Positions 1 to 7,640 of a stretch of 43,475 nt of DNA are shown piece after piece (the first letter of the stretch is position 1; each line of letters opens with the position of its first letter). Source of the DNA: JAFGCY01 sp964609245. GTDB taxonomy: Bacteria > 4484-113 > JAFGCY01. The notes below the pieces were generated by a model. It was not told where the DNA came from. It saw nothing but the letters and a program-made list of their open reading frames with translations, and ran no database searches. Location of the stretch: positions 1 to 43,475 of the forward strand of contig CAZSSB010000024.1 in the NCBI GenBank assembly GCA_964609245.1, read 5' to 3'. The translations under genes and the position numbers were made by a program.

Positions 1-54
1 CAATATGATGATGGAAACGAGCACAGCGGCACGCAGCTCAGTATTACGTAGCAT
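1..54 (-). CDS. N-terminus of an exported or membrane protein (cut by window edge)
   Basis: The minus strand has an ATG at 54 preceded by a strong Shine-Dalgarno (GGGAGGAAGGTA just before the ATG). It reads MLRNTELRAAVLVSIIIL and runs off the window. A short polar start followed by a hydrophobic stretch suggests a signal peptide or membrane anchor. Possible -10 boxes on the same strand are TATCAT (119-124) and GATACT (129-134). The gene follows the terminator of the sigma/anti-sigma unit, so it is probably a separate transcript. Its function cannot be told from 18 residues. Confidence 0.55.
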   Translation of the reverse strand, partial: MLRNTELRAAVLVSIIIL

Positions 55-197
55 TACCTTCCTCCCTTCAGCACTGCCTGCGGCTCATGCCTGCCACAGG
101 ATGGACCAACTGAGCCTAATGATAACAGAGTATCGAATGCAGCGCAGTGCCGCTGGGACTGAGGGGGGATGCGCAGCGCTGCCGGCCTTCCGCAGGC

Positions 198-234
198 AAA
201 AGCCCGCTTCCTCGACGATCCTCGAAAGCGGGCT
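198..234 (-). terminator. Rho-independent terminator after the sigma/anti-sigma genes
   Basis: A perfect 9-bp stem (AGCCCGCTT at 201-209 with AAGCGGGCT at 226-234) is followed on the minus strand by TTTTGCC. It lies about 90 nt past the anti-sigma stop codon, in the right orientation to end that unit. Confidence 0.7.
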
Positions 235-320
235 TCTCCTCACCAGCCTTCCGCTGCGCGGCGGTGCCCATGTTGCTCGGGTATCAGGCCCCGTCCGCGC
301 CGCGGCGCCGGACCTCCATC

Positions 321-1199
321 CTATTCCGATCCTGCAGCGGCCAGTTCTCCGAGCAGCCGCTGGAAGGTCTCCGCTCCCAGCAGGCCTTCGCTGAGACCGG
401 CTGCTGCCAGCTCCTCCTGCGTTCGCCCCTGCTCCACAGCGATGCTGAGCGAGGCGTCCACCTCGATCACAATCTTGCCGTCGGGCCGGCGCGTGATCGT
501 CACGTTCTCGACGTCGCCGAAGCCCGACGCGGACAGCGCGCTCAGTACGAAGGACTTGAGCGCCGCGTCGTCCAGGCTGCCCAGCCGCCCGCTGTGGGTC
601 AGCTGGAACATCAGTTCATTGAGCCGGCTGCCAAACCGGTTCGTGTCAATCCTCGTGAATTCAGCCTCAAAGGCCGCCAAAGCGGGATAGCGGGTGTGCA
701 TCACCGCCAGGAAGCGCTCCGCCGCCCGGCGATCGGCGCCGAGCATCGCAAAGGCCAGTTCGTCGCGGCCGGCGCGCTCGCCGACTACGGTGAACAGCTC
801 GGCCTGGGGCAGCTCAAGCGCCGCGAACTCGGCCTGGGCGGCCTGCTTGACCTCGTCGAAGGCCGCACCGCCGACCTGCCAGGCCGAGGGCAGCTTGGTC
901 AGCGCCAGCGTCCCGACGGCATCGGACTGGGCGGGCATCACCGCCAGCACCCCGCTGCCCATCAGCAGCACCAGCAGCGTGGCGGCGACATAGCGCAGCC
1001 GCAGCGTCGCACCGCTCACCAACGGCGACCACCACGGCACGCGGACCGGTGGCGCGCTGGCCACCAGGCGCTCGACCGTCGACCACGAAAGCGGCTCGGC
1101 CGGACCGTCCACCACGCTCAGCAGTTCGCGCAGCGCCGGATCGGGCCTGAGCCCCTCTCCCTGGCGATTGTGCATCTCGCGCTTCACCATTGACTCCAT
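321..1199 (-). CDS. Putative membrane anti-sigma factor
   Basis: 292 residues from the ATG at 1199, which has AGGAAGAGGG in front; a TTG at 1214 and an ATG at 1190 are alternatives. A cytoplasmic N-terminal segment of about 65 residues precedes one transmembrane helix (LRYVAATLLVLLMGSGVLAV), then a long soluble, probably extracytoplasmic domain. The call rests on topology and position: it lies 83 nt downstream of an ECF sigma gene on the same strand and before a terminator. No HxxxCxxC zinc anti-sigma motif is visible, so it is not a classic ZAS protein. The family of the outer domain is not recognised. Confidence 0.6.
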   Translation of the reverse strand: MESMVKREMHNRQGEGLRPDPALRELLSVVDGPAEPLSWSTVERLVASAPPVRVPWWSPLVSGATLRLRYVAATLLVLLMGSGVLAVMPAQSDAVGTLALTKLPSAWQVGGAAFDEVKQAAQAEFAALELPQAELFTVVGERAGRDELAFAMLGADRRAAERFLAVMHTRYPALAAFEAEFTRIDTNRFGSRLNELMFQLTHSGRLGSLDDAALKSFVLSALSASGFGDVENVTITRRPDGKIVIEVDASLSIAVEQGRTQEELAAAGLSEGLLGAETFQRLLGELAAAGSE

Positions 1200-1282
1200 C
1201 CCTCTTCCTATCAACCTGTTCCCGGCCGGTCCACCCGGCTCTCTCTCCTTACCTCCTAGATCCGATACCGGTACTGCGCGGG

Positions 1283-1843
1283 CTACTCACCAACCCCCTC
1301 GCCCGTTGGTCGCAGCGTCTCGATTCCTTCCTTCCTGAGCAAGCCGGCCATCCGTTGCCGCGCCCGGTGCAGCAGCACCCGAACCGCCGTCTCTTTCTTG
1401 CCCATCACCTCGCTCACCTCGCGGATGCTCATGCCGTGCATCTCGAACAGCAGCAGCGCCTGGCGCTGCTCGGGTGAGAGCCTGGCCAGCAGGCGTCTGA
1501 CCGTCACCCGGAGCTCCTGCTGCTCCACCCACTCCCCGCCCTGGGGGGCGGCGCGGTCGAGCTTCTCCTGCTCCATCGGCTCCGGCTGACGCTTGCGCTG
1601 CCGGATCATCAGCCGGTGGGCGTTGGAGATGATCCGGAACATCCACGTCTTGAACGCGGCCTCGTTTTTCAACTGGTGGACATGCTCCAGCCCGATCAAC
1701 ACGCTCTGCTGAAAGAGATCCTCGGCCTCCTCCGCATTCTGCGTCAGGCTGTATGCCCACCGCTGGCAATCGGTATACACCGGCCTCAGCAACGCCAGGA
1801 AACGCTCATTGCGCTCGTGCGTAAGCTCTTGCTGTGAAGCCAT
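1283..1843 (-). CDS. ECF-type RNA polymerase sigma factor
   Basis: 186 residues with the two-domain ECF layout. Region 2 is in the N-terminal half (NAEEAEDLFQQSVLIGLEH, then FKTWMFRIISNAHR). Region 4 is in the C-terminal half, with a helix-turn-helix (LSPEQRQALLLFEMHGMSIR, then VRVLLHRAR). There is no sigma 1.1 or region 3. It should direct RNA polymerase to a small regulon when the membrane protein encoded downstream releases it. Two overlapping TATACT boxes lie upstream on the minus strand (1928-1938). The inducing signal cannot be read from the sequence. Confidence 0.9.
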   Translation of the reverse strand: MASQQELTHERNERFLALLRPVYTDCQRWAYSLTQNAEEAEDLFQQSVLIGLEHVHQLKNEAAFKTWMFRIISNAHRLMIRQRKRQPEPMEQEKLDRAAPQGGEWVEQQELRVTVRRLLARLSPEQRQALLLFEMHGMSIREVSEVMGKKETAVRVLLHRARQRMAGLLRKEGIETLRPTGEGVGE

Positions 1844-1927
1844 CCGTTGCCGTGCCTAATAGATGATTCTGGAAGCCCAGATGTTACGGGAATCCGGCAG
1901 CCAAGCCCAATCCCACGTAACGCCAGT

Positions 1928-1938
1928 ATAGTATAGTC
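1928..1938 (-). promoter_or_regulatory. Candidate tandem -10 element for the sigma operon
   Basis: The minus strand carries TATACTATACT, two overlapping copies of a good -10 hexamer, about 85 nt upstream of the sigma start codon. No clear -35 is visible. Confidence 0.35.
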
Positions 1939-1942
1939 GGCG

Positions 1943-2464
1943 TCAGGCCGGATGGCGGGGAGCGTAGCGCGACAGCTCGTTGTACAGCTCGGAAATGTCA
2001 TCCTCAGCCTGATGCGCGGCCACCAGGCGGCGGAGGCGCTCCAGTTCGACTGCCGGGATCGCGCCCTGCCGCCGCAGCACCCGCTGGTAGATGCGCGCGG
2101 CTTCCTCGTTGTCGCCGAGCAGCAGCTGCAGATAGGCACTGCTGAGTTCCAGATCCTGCGTCGGCTCACAGGCCAGCGCCAGCTGGGCCGTCATCAAGGC
2201 CAGGAAGTGGTAACCGGCCCGGTCGAGCGCGTCGACCAGCGGCGCCAGCTTGGCCAGCTTGTGGGGCAGCGCCTTGCAGCCTCGCTTGCCACAGGTCTGG
2301 CAGGGCTCGTCGCCGACGGCGCCACAGGCGGCGACCGGCGGCGAGAAACGATCGGCGAGGCAGGGACAGCCAACTTCGCGACAGACGGCCGCAATCGCCA
2401 CATAGAGCTGCTCGACCTGGTGTGCCATCTCAGTAGTTGAGGCGTACGTCACGAGCGATGCCAT
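1943..2464 (-). CDS. Cys-rich helical (TPR-like) protein of unknown function
   Basis: 173 residues from the ATG at 2464, preceded by AGGACAGG; a later ATG at 2428 is possible. Residues 28-63 hold seven cysteines spaced C-x4-C-x-C-x11-C-x7-C-x2-C-x4-C, which suggests a zinc or iron-sulfur site. The C-terminal half is a run of amphipathic helices with TPR-like character (LELSSAYLQLLLGDNEEAAR). It is divergent from cheX with about 150 bp between the starts, so the two may share a control region. I do not recognise the family. The coding prediction is supported by SD, composition and reading-frame length. Confidence 0.6.
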   Translation of the reverse strand: MASLVTYASTTEMAHQVEQLYVAIAAVCREVGCPCLADRFSPPVAACGAVGDEPCQTCGKRGCKALPHKLAKLAPLVDALDRAGYHFLALMTAQLALACEPTQDLELSSAYLQLLLGDNEEAARIYQRVLRRQGAIPAVELERLRRLVAAHQAEDDISELYNELSRYAPRHPA

Positions 2465-2563
2465 CCTGTCCTGCGTCAAGAGCGTTCCGACCTCCCGCTG
2501 CGTCCCCACTAATGCTACCCGGCGCAACGCGTGGTTATCCTGTGCCGAGGCGTCCGGCAGCTG

Positions 2564-2572
2564 TGATATACT
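2564..2572 (+). promoter_or_regulatory. Extended -10 promoter for cheX-cheA
   Basis: TGaTATACT is an extended -10 element. The expected start of transcription is near 2579, about 36 nt before the cheX start codon. Confidence 0.55.
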
Positions 2573-2614
2573 CCGGCCGGACACCGCCGGAGCCTTGGTG
2601 GGAGTGGTGGAGGA

Positions 2615-3112
2615 TTGAACGCAGCTATCATAAACCGGTTCCTGCTGGCGGCTCTCGCCATCCTCTCCGACCACTACAACCTCAGCATGAGACTCCAGGG
2701 GCAGGCCCAGACCGTTCACGGCACCAGCGCACTGGACGCGGTGACCGTGATGCTGGGGATTGCCGGCGATGTCGAAGGTCAGTTCATGCTGGGCTGCGAC
2801 GCGCAGACCGCGCTCAACATCGCCCGCGTGATGATGGACAATCCCGACTACCCGGAACTGGACGAGCTGTGCCGGAGCGCCCTGGCGGAACTGGGCAACA
2901 TGATCGGCGGCCGGACCTCGACCAATCTGGCCGAGATGGGCCTGCTGTGCAACCTGACGCCGCCTTCCGTCGTCTCCAGCACCAACGGCCTGATCAGCCT
3001 GGAAGCTCCAGTGATGATCGCCTGGCGCTACAGCACACTCGCCGGCGATCTGTGCTTCTCAATCGGCCTGCGCGACGACGATGAAACGGAGCAGAGCAAC
3101 GATGACGCCTGA
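2615..3112 (+). CDS. cheX: CheX-like CheY-P phosphatase
   Basis: 165 residues starting at a TTG with a GGGAG element upstream. CheX proteins dephosphorylate CheY-P in chemotaxis. The family signature is a helix with an acidic residue and an amide in ExxN spacing; here ALAELGNMIGG gives E92 and N95, followed by the glycine pair. The rest fits the CheX alpha/beta fold, and the length matches the family. It overlaps the start of cheA by 11 nt, indicating translational coupling. The assignment is by motif and context; CheC and FliY relatives share parts of the signature, but they usually have two such helices. Confidence 0.8.
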   Translation: MNAAIINRFLLAALAILSDHYNLSMRLQGQAQTVHGTSALDAVTVMLGIAGDVEGQFMLGCDAQTALNIARVMMDNPDYPELDELCRSALAELGNMIGGRTSTNLAEMGLLCNLTPPSVVSSTNGLISLEAPVMIAWRYSTLAGDLCFSIGLRDDDETEQSNDDA

Positions 3113-4715
3113 CACCGCACGCTATCTGGACGCCTTCGTCGATGAGGCGCGCGAGTTGGTGCAGGCGCTCAACGATGCGCTGCTCAGCTTCGAGGATGAT
3201 CCATCCCAACTGGACACGATTGACGAGATGTTCCGCGCCGCTCACACGCTCAAGGGCATGGCGGCGGCGATGGGCTTCGGTGACATCGCCGGTCTGACGC
3301 ACCGGATGGAGACGGTGCTCGCCCTGCTGCGCCAGGGCAAGCTGCAGAGCAGCCCCGACCTGTTCGACGCGCTGTTCAGGTCGCTGGACGCGCTGCAGGA
3401 AATGGTGGAGATGCGCAGCGCCAATCAAGCCAGCGAGCTGGACACCTACGACCTGGTCTGGCTGCTGGAGACGCTGGCCAGCAATGCCGAGGCGGCCGCC
3501 GCGGCCCAGCCCGCAACAGAGGCGTCGAGCGCCGCCACTCCGCAGGCGGCGAGCCCGGAACCGCTGCTCAAATCGCGGGGGGCCGGCCACCACATCTATC
3601 GCGTCACGATATCGCTGTCCGCGGACTGCAGGATGCCCAACGTGCGCGCCTTCATGGTGCTCAATCACATCCAGCCGCTGGGCGAGGTGCTGGGCACCAA
3701 TCCGGGCGGCCGCGCCCTGCTGGAAGAGGACTACGGGCTGTCCTTCGAGCTGGTCCTCGCCAGCGGGGCGGAGCCCGGCGAGGTGGAGCGCGCCGTCAGC
3801 GCCGTGATGGAAATCGAGGGCGTCTCCGTCGAGCAGATCGAGCCGGACGAGACCCAGGGGCCGGACGCCACCGCCACGCTGCACCTGACGGCGCGTCAAG
3901 TCGCCGGCAGCGGCACCGGCCGCAACGCGCGGCAGACCTTCTCCGTGCGGGTCGGTACCGACCGCCTGGACCGCGCGCTGATCGTCGCCAGCGAACTGGC
4001 AGTGCTGCATCGCTATCTGATCGCCGGCCGGACGGGCGCGCAGCAGGCGGACCTGGAAGTGGATCTGGCGCGGGCGGCGGCGATGGCTGACGAGCTGCAG
4101 GACATCCTGACCGAAGCGCGGCTGGTGCCCGTCGAGGACGTCTTCCGCCGCTTCCCGCGGATGGTCCGCGATCTGGCCAGGCAGCGCGGGCGGAAGGTCC
4201 GCCTGGACATCAGCGGCGCGGAGACCGTGCTCGACCGCGTGATGATCGACGACCTGGGTGACGCGCTGGTGCACCTGCTGCGCAACGCCATCGATCACGG
4301 CATCGAGTCGCCGGCGGCACGGCAGGCGGCGGGCAAGCCCGAACAGGGAGTGGTGACGCTGGCCGCCTACCACGACGGCGAGGACGTGGTAGTCGAGGTG
4401 CGCGACGACGGCGCGGGCATCGATGCCAACGTCGTGCGGCGCAGCGCGATCGAGCAGGGCATCATGAGCGCCCAGGACGCCGCCGAGCTGAACGACGAAG
4501 AGGTCCTCGACCTGGCCTTCGTTCCGGGCCTCACTACCTCGCCGACCGTCACCGAGCTGTCCGGGCGCGGCTTCGGGATGGACATCGTGCGAGCCAAACT
4601 GGCGCAGCTCGACGGCACGGTGCACATTGAGTCCCAGCGCGGCCAGGGCACCGTCACCACCCTGCGCGTGCCCAAACGGCTGACCAGCGCCCTGCCTCGC
4701 TCGATGCGGCACTAA
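3102..4715 (+). CDS. cheA: CheA-type histidine kinase without the CheW-like P5 domain
   Basis: 537 residues from the ATG at 3102, where GGAG sits about 10 nt upstream. Domains in order: Hpt (about 1-105, phospho-acceptor H48 in AAHTLKGMAAAMG); a P2-like CheY-binding domain (about 163-250); P3 dimerisation helices (about 278-335); ATPase domain with N box N395 (LLRNAIDHGIE), G1 (DDGAGID at 435-441) and G2 (GRGFGMD at 488-494). The protein stops a few residues after the ATPase domain. Normal CheA continues about 130 residues with a CheW-like regulatory domain, absent here; the downstream DNA is an antisense peptidase gene whose stop overlaps this one. A kinase coupled to receptors in the usual way is therefore unlikely. 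Confidence 0.9.
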   Translation: MTPDTARYLDAFVDEARELVQALNDALLSFEDDPSQLDTIDEMFRAAHTLKGMAAAMGFGDIAGLTHRMETVLALLRQGKLQSSPDLFDALFRSLDALQEMVEMRSANQASELDTYDLVWLLETLASNAEAAAAAQPATEASSAATPQAASPEPLLKSRGAGHHIYRVTISLSADCRMPNVRAFMVLNHIQPLGEVLGTNPGGRALLEEDYGLSFELVLASGAEPGEVERAVSAVMEIEGVSVEQIEPDETQGPDATATLHLTARQVAGSGTGRNARQTFSVRVGTDRLDRALIVASELAVLHRYLIAGRTGAQQADLEVDLARAAAMADELQDILTEARLVPVEDVFRRFPRMVRDLARQRGRKVRLDISGAETVLDRVMIDDLGDALVHLLRNAIDHGIESPAARQAAGKPEQGVVTLAAYHDGEDVVVEVRDDGAGIDANVVRRSAIEQGIMSAQDAAELNDEEVLDLAFVPGLTTSPTVTELSGRGFGMDIVRAKLAQLDGTVHIESQRGQGTVTTLRVPKRLTSALPRSMRH

Positions 4716-7231
4716 CCATCCGCAGGCGGCCAGTGCTCGTCAGTGTACTCCAGGATCGCCTCGTAAATGCGGATGTAGTGGTGCTCGTTGCCGATGCCGT
4801 GGTCGTCGCCGGGGAACAGCTTCAGCTCGACGTGGATCCCCAGCTCGTGGCCTTTCTCGATGTACTGCGCCACGCTCTGGAACAGCGTGTTGTCGTCGCG
4901 CAGGCCGTGGACGATCAGCAGGTCGTCGCTGATACCCGCCAAGTACTCCTCGGCGCTGCTCAGCTCATACTCGTCCGGGTTGTCGTCCGGGTGCCCCAGC
5001 CGGCAGGTGGAGTAGTAGTGGTAGTAGTTGTCCCAGCGCGTCACCGGCGCCACCGCGATGCCGACCGGAAACTCACCCGGCGCCAGCCCCTGGGCCATCA
5101 GCGTCAGGAAGCCGCCGTAGCTCCAGCCCCACAGCGCCGTGCGCTGCGGATCGGCGCAGTACTGCTCCACCAGGAAGTGCTTGACCGCCACCAGATCGTC
5201 CGTCTCGGGGTGGCCCAGCCGGCCCCAGACACTAACGCGCCAGTCGCGTCCGTAGCCCTCGCTGCCGCGGTAGTCCACCTCGGCGACCAGCCAGCCCCGA
5301 GCCTCGGCCACCCAGGGGTGGAACAGCTCATAGAATCCCGGCTCGCGCGTCACCGTCTGGGCGTAGCCCGCGCCGTGGGCCCAGATGAGCAGCGGATACT
5401 GCCCATCGGCCGACCAGTCCGGCGGCAGCCACAGCTTGACCGCGATGTCGCCACCCTCGCCCGGCACGGTGATGAACCGCTGGTTCCAGCCCGTCGCCCA
5501 GGTCTTCCATGTTTCGGGTTCGCGGTCGCGGATCATGCGGCCTGCCAGGTAGGGGGGCGCAGGATCGAAAGCCGTCGCGATGTACTCGGCTAGCGGATAG
5601 AGCGTCAGCTCTGCCATCCGGTTCTCGTCCGCTATCGAGTAGGCGAGCCACGTCTCATCCTCGCTGATCGCCAGCCAGCTGTTCCGCCTTCTGCCGTCAA
5701 GCCGGATTCGCTTCTGTCCCGTGTCCAGATCGAGCAGCGCGATGCCGCGGAAGGACGGATCGGGGTAACACAGTGCAAGCAGGACATGGGGCGAGTGCTT
5801 CAGCGGCCGCATGCCGATGATCTCGTGCTCGCCGACGTACAGGGGCACCGGCTCGTGACTGCCGAGGTCCGGCGCGTCCTCCTCGTCCGACTCGCTGCCG
5901 GCCGGGCTGTCCGCTGTGGGCTCGGGCGCCTCGGCATCCACCGGCTCGGGCCGCGGCGCAAGCCGGTAGACGCCGGCCAGGCCGTCCTTTTCGCTCTGGA
6001 GCAGCAGGCTGCCGCCGTACGCCCAGTCCACGCGGGTGCGCCGCCAGTTGATCCAGCGCTCGTCCAGCTCGCGGTAGAGCAGCTCGACGCTCGCCTCGTC
6101 TTCGCCGTCGGCGGGCGGCGTCACGACGTAGGCGCTGTAGGTGCGCGTATCGCCGCTGATGGTGCAGACCAGCAGCCTGCCATCGCCCAGCGGGGACCAC
6201 TTGAGGTTCTCGACGTGGAAGTAGGGCTCCTCGCCTTCGAGGTCGACCTCGATTGTCCACGGATCGGCGGCGGCGTAGTCGATCAGCAGCAGTTTGACAT
6301 TCTCCGGCGTGTCCTGGGGGCGCACGTGGTAGTGCGAAGTTGTCGTCGGGTCCTCGGCCAGCAGGTCGGGCATCTGCTGCTTGCGCACGGAGCGGTAGTC
6401 GCGGCGCACGGTGGCCAGCCAGCGCAGATCAGTGGTCATTGCGAACAGCGAGGCGTTGTCGTAGTCACCGTGGCCGCCGGTGGTCAGCTGCCGGAGCTGC
6501 CCGCTTATCGGCTCCCAGAGCAGCACGTCGGCGTCGCTGACCAGCAGCAGCTCGTCGCGCCCCTCGATGCGCTGCAGGCGGCCGAGGCCCTGTTCAAGGC
6601 GCAGCCGCTCGCGCGGGTCCGCCTCTGCGTCGTCGAGATTGAGCGACCACAGCGCGCCCTCAAAGACGTAGAGCACCTCGTGGCCGCCGCGCGCGAACTT
6701 GATCTCACCGATGCCGCCGAAGCGATCGCGCTCCTTGGCCAGGTCCTTCTCGAACTCCTCGATGCGCTCCGCCTCGTCGAACTGCTCGGCATCGGAGGCG
6801 TCCTCCCCAGCATCCGCGGCTGTGTTCGCCTCCTCGCCACCCTCGTCATCGCCGTCGGCTTCACTCCCCTCCTCTTCCGCGTCTGCGTGTTCCACTTCCC
6901 AGTCCTCGCGCGCCTGGGCAAGGTCGCGGCTGAACTCGCGGCGGCGATGGGCCTCGCGGGCGGGCCAGAGGTCGGTGCGCTGCGTCCACTGATCGGCGGC
7001 AACGTCGTAGACCCACAGGTCGTAGATGCTCTCGGCCTGCTGGTCCCAGGCGCAGGCCACAAGGGCCCCGTCATCCGAGAGCGCCACGTGGCGAAAGCCG
7101 CTGCCGAACGGCCAGGGCTTGCTGTAGAGCTGCTCCAGCGACCAGGGCGGCTCGGCCCCGGCCGACGTCGTGGCGGCGAGCAGCAGAACCAACGGCAGTA
7201 CAGACAGCAGCAGGCGTGTAGCGGTGCGCAT
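4712..7231 (-). CDS. Exported S9-family (prolyl oligopeptidase/DPP-like) serine peptidase
   Basis: 839 residues from the ATG at 7231, which follows a TATCAT box by 6 nt (probable leaderless mRNA). A signal peptide (MRTATRLLLSVLPLVLLLAA, then TTSAGA) directs export. The middle is a beta-propeller of WD/TolB-like blades, and the C-terminal 250 residues are an alpha/beta hydrolase. The catalytic triad is visible: Ser about 704 (GWSYGGF), Asp about 779 (HGLRDDNT) and His about 811 (PGDDHGIG). A very acidic low-complexity insert of about 50 residues near residue 110-160 interrupts the propeller. The gene converges on cheA with stop codons overlapping. Likely role: peptide degradation outside the cytoplasm. 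Confidence 0.92.
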   Translation of the reverse strand: MRTATRLLLSVLPLVLLLAATTSAGAEPPWSLEQLYSKPWPFGSGFRHVALSDDGALVACAWDQQAESIYDLWVYDVAADQWTQRTDLWPAREAHRRREFSRDLAQAREDWEVEHADAEEEGSEADGDDEGGEEANTAADAGEDASDAEQFDEAERIEEFEKDLAKERDRFGGIGEIKFARGGHEVLYVFEGALWSLNLDDAEADPRERLRLEQGLGRLQRIEGRDELLLVSDADVLLWEPISGQLRQLTTGGHGDYDNASLFAMTTDLRWLATVRRDYRSVRKQQMPDLLAEDPTTTSHYHVRPQDTPENVKLLLIDYAAADPWTIEVDLEGEEPYFHVENLKWSPLGDGRLLVCTISGDTRTYSAYVVTPPADGEDEASVELLYRELDERWINWRRTRVDWAYGGSLLLQSEKDGLAGVYRLAPRPEPVDAEAPEPTADSPAGSESDEEDAPDLGSHEPVPLYVGEHEIIGMRPLKHSPHVLLALCYPDPSFRGIALLDLDTGQKRIRLDGRRRNSWLAISEDETWLAYSIADENRMAELTLYPLAEYIATAFDPAPPYLAGRMIRDREPETWKTWATGWNQRFITVPGEGGDIAVKLWLPPDWSADGQYPLLIWAHGAGYAQTVTREPGFYELFHPWVAEARGWLVAEVDYRGSEGYGRDWRVSVWGRLGHPETDDLVAVKHFLVEQYCADPQRTALWGWSYGGFLTLMAQGLAPGEFPVGIAVAPVTRWDNYYHYYSTCRLGHPDDNPDEYELSSAEEYLAGISDDLLIVHGLRDDNTLFQSVAQYIEKGHELGIHVELKLFPGDDHGIGNEHHYIRIYEAILEYTDEHWPPADG

Positions 7232-7640
7232 CGGTCCATGATAGCCTGCGCTCACGGAGCGCGCGCCGCAGCCGGCCCGATGAGCCACCGACAATTGGAG
7301 CAGCGCGGTTCAGGTGTTAACTGCCGCCAGTGATTTTTGCGCCCTCACTGCTCAAGTCGCGTTGCGGGTGCTAGCCGGGACGGGAACGGCGCCTGGCGTC
7401 CATCCGCCCGGTGAACAACTGCCCGCAATCCACAGGCTGTTCTGACACTTGCCACACCCTGCGGTCTCGATCCCGAATTGCTGTGCGGGCGAGGTTCTCA
7501 CGAGTCCGCTCTTCTTGTTTCTATGTGCAGAATCGCAGGCAGTACAGAGCAATCGGGAGACGAGATCGTTGCCCTCACGGCATTGATCTCAAGTGCCACA
7601 CCTCAACCACTGGGGCCTTGCCACGCGATGCGACGCTCAC
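7232..7640. other. Gene-poor gap of about 400 bp
   Basis: Apart from the TATCAT promoter of the S9 peptidase (7238-7243), I see no convincing gene, RNA or palindrome here. Base composition looks less GC-biased than that of the neighbouring genes. Short open frames on both strands lack a ribosome-binding site and a recognisable product. Confidence 0.5.

Noticed and set aside
2994..4712. 572-codon frame antisense to cheA
   Set aside because: A shadow of cheA codon bias; it has no ribosome site and an Ala/Gln/His-rich product.
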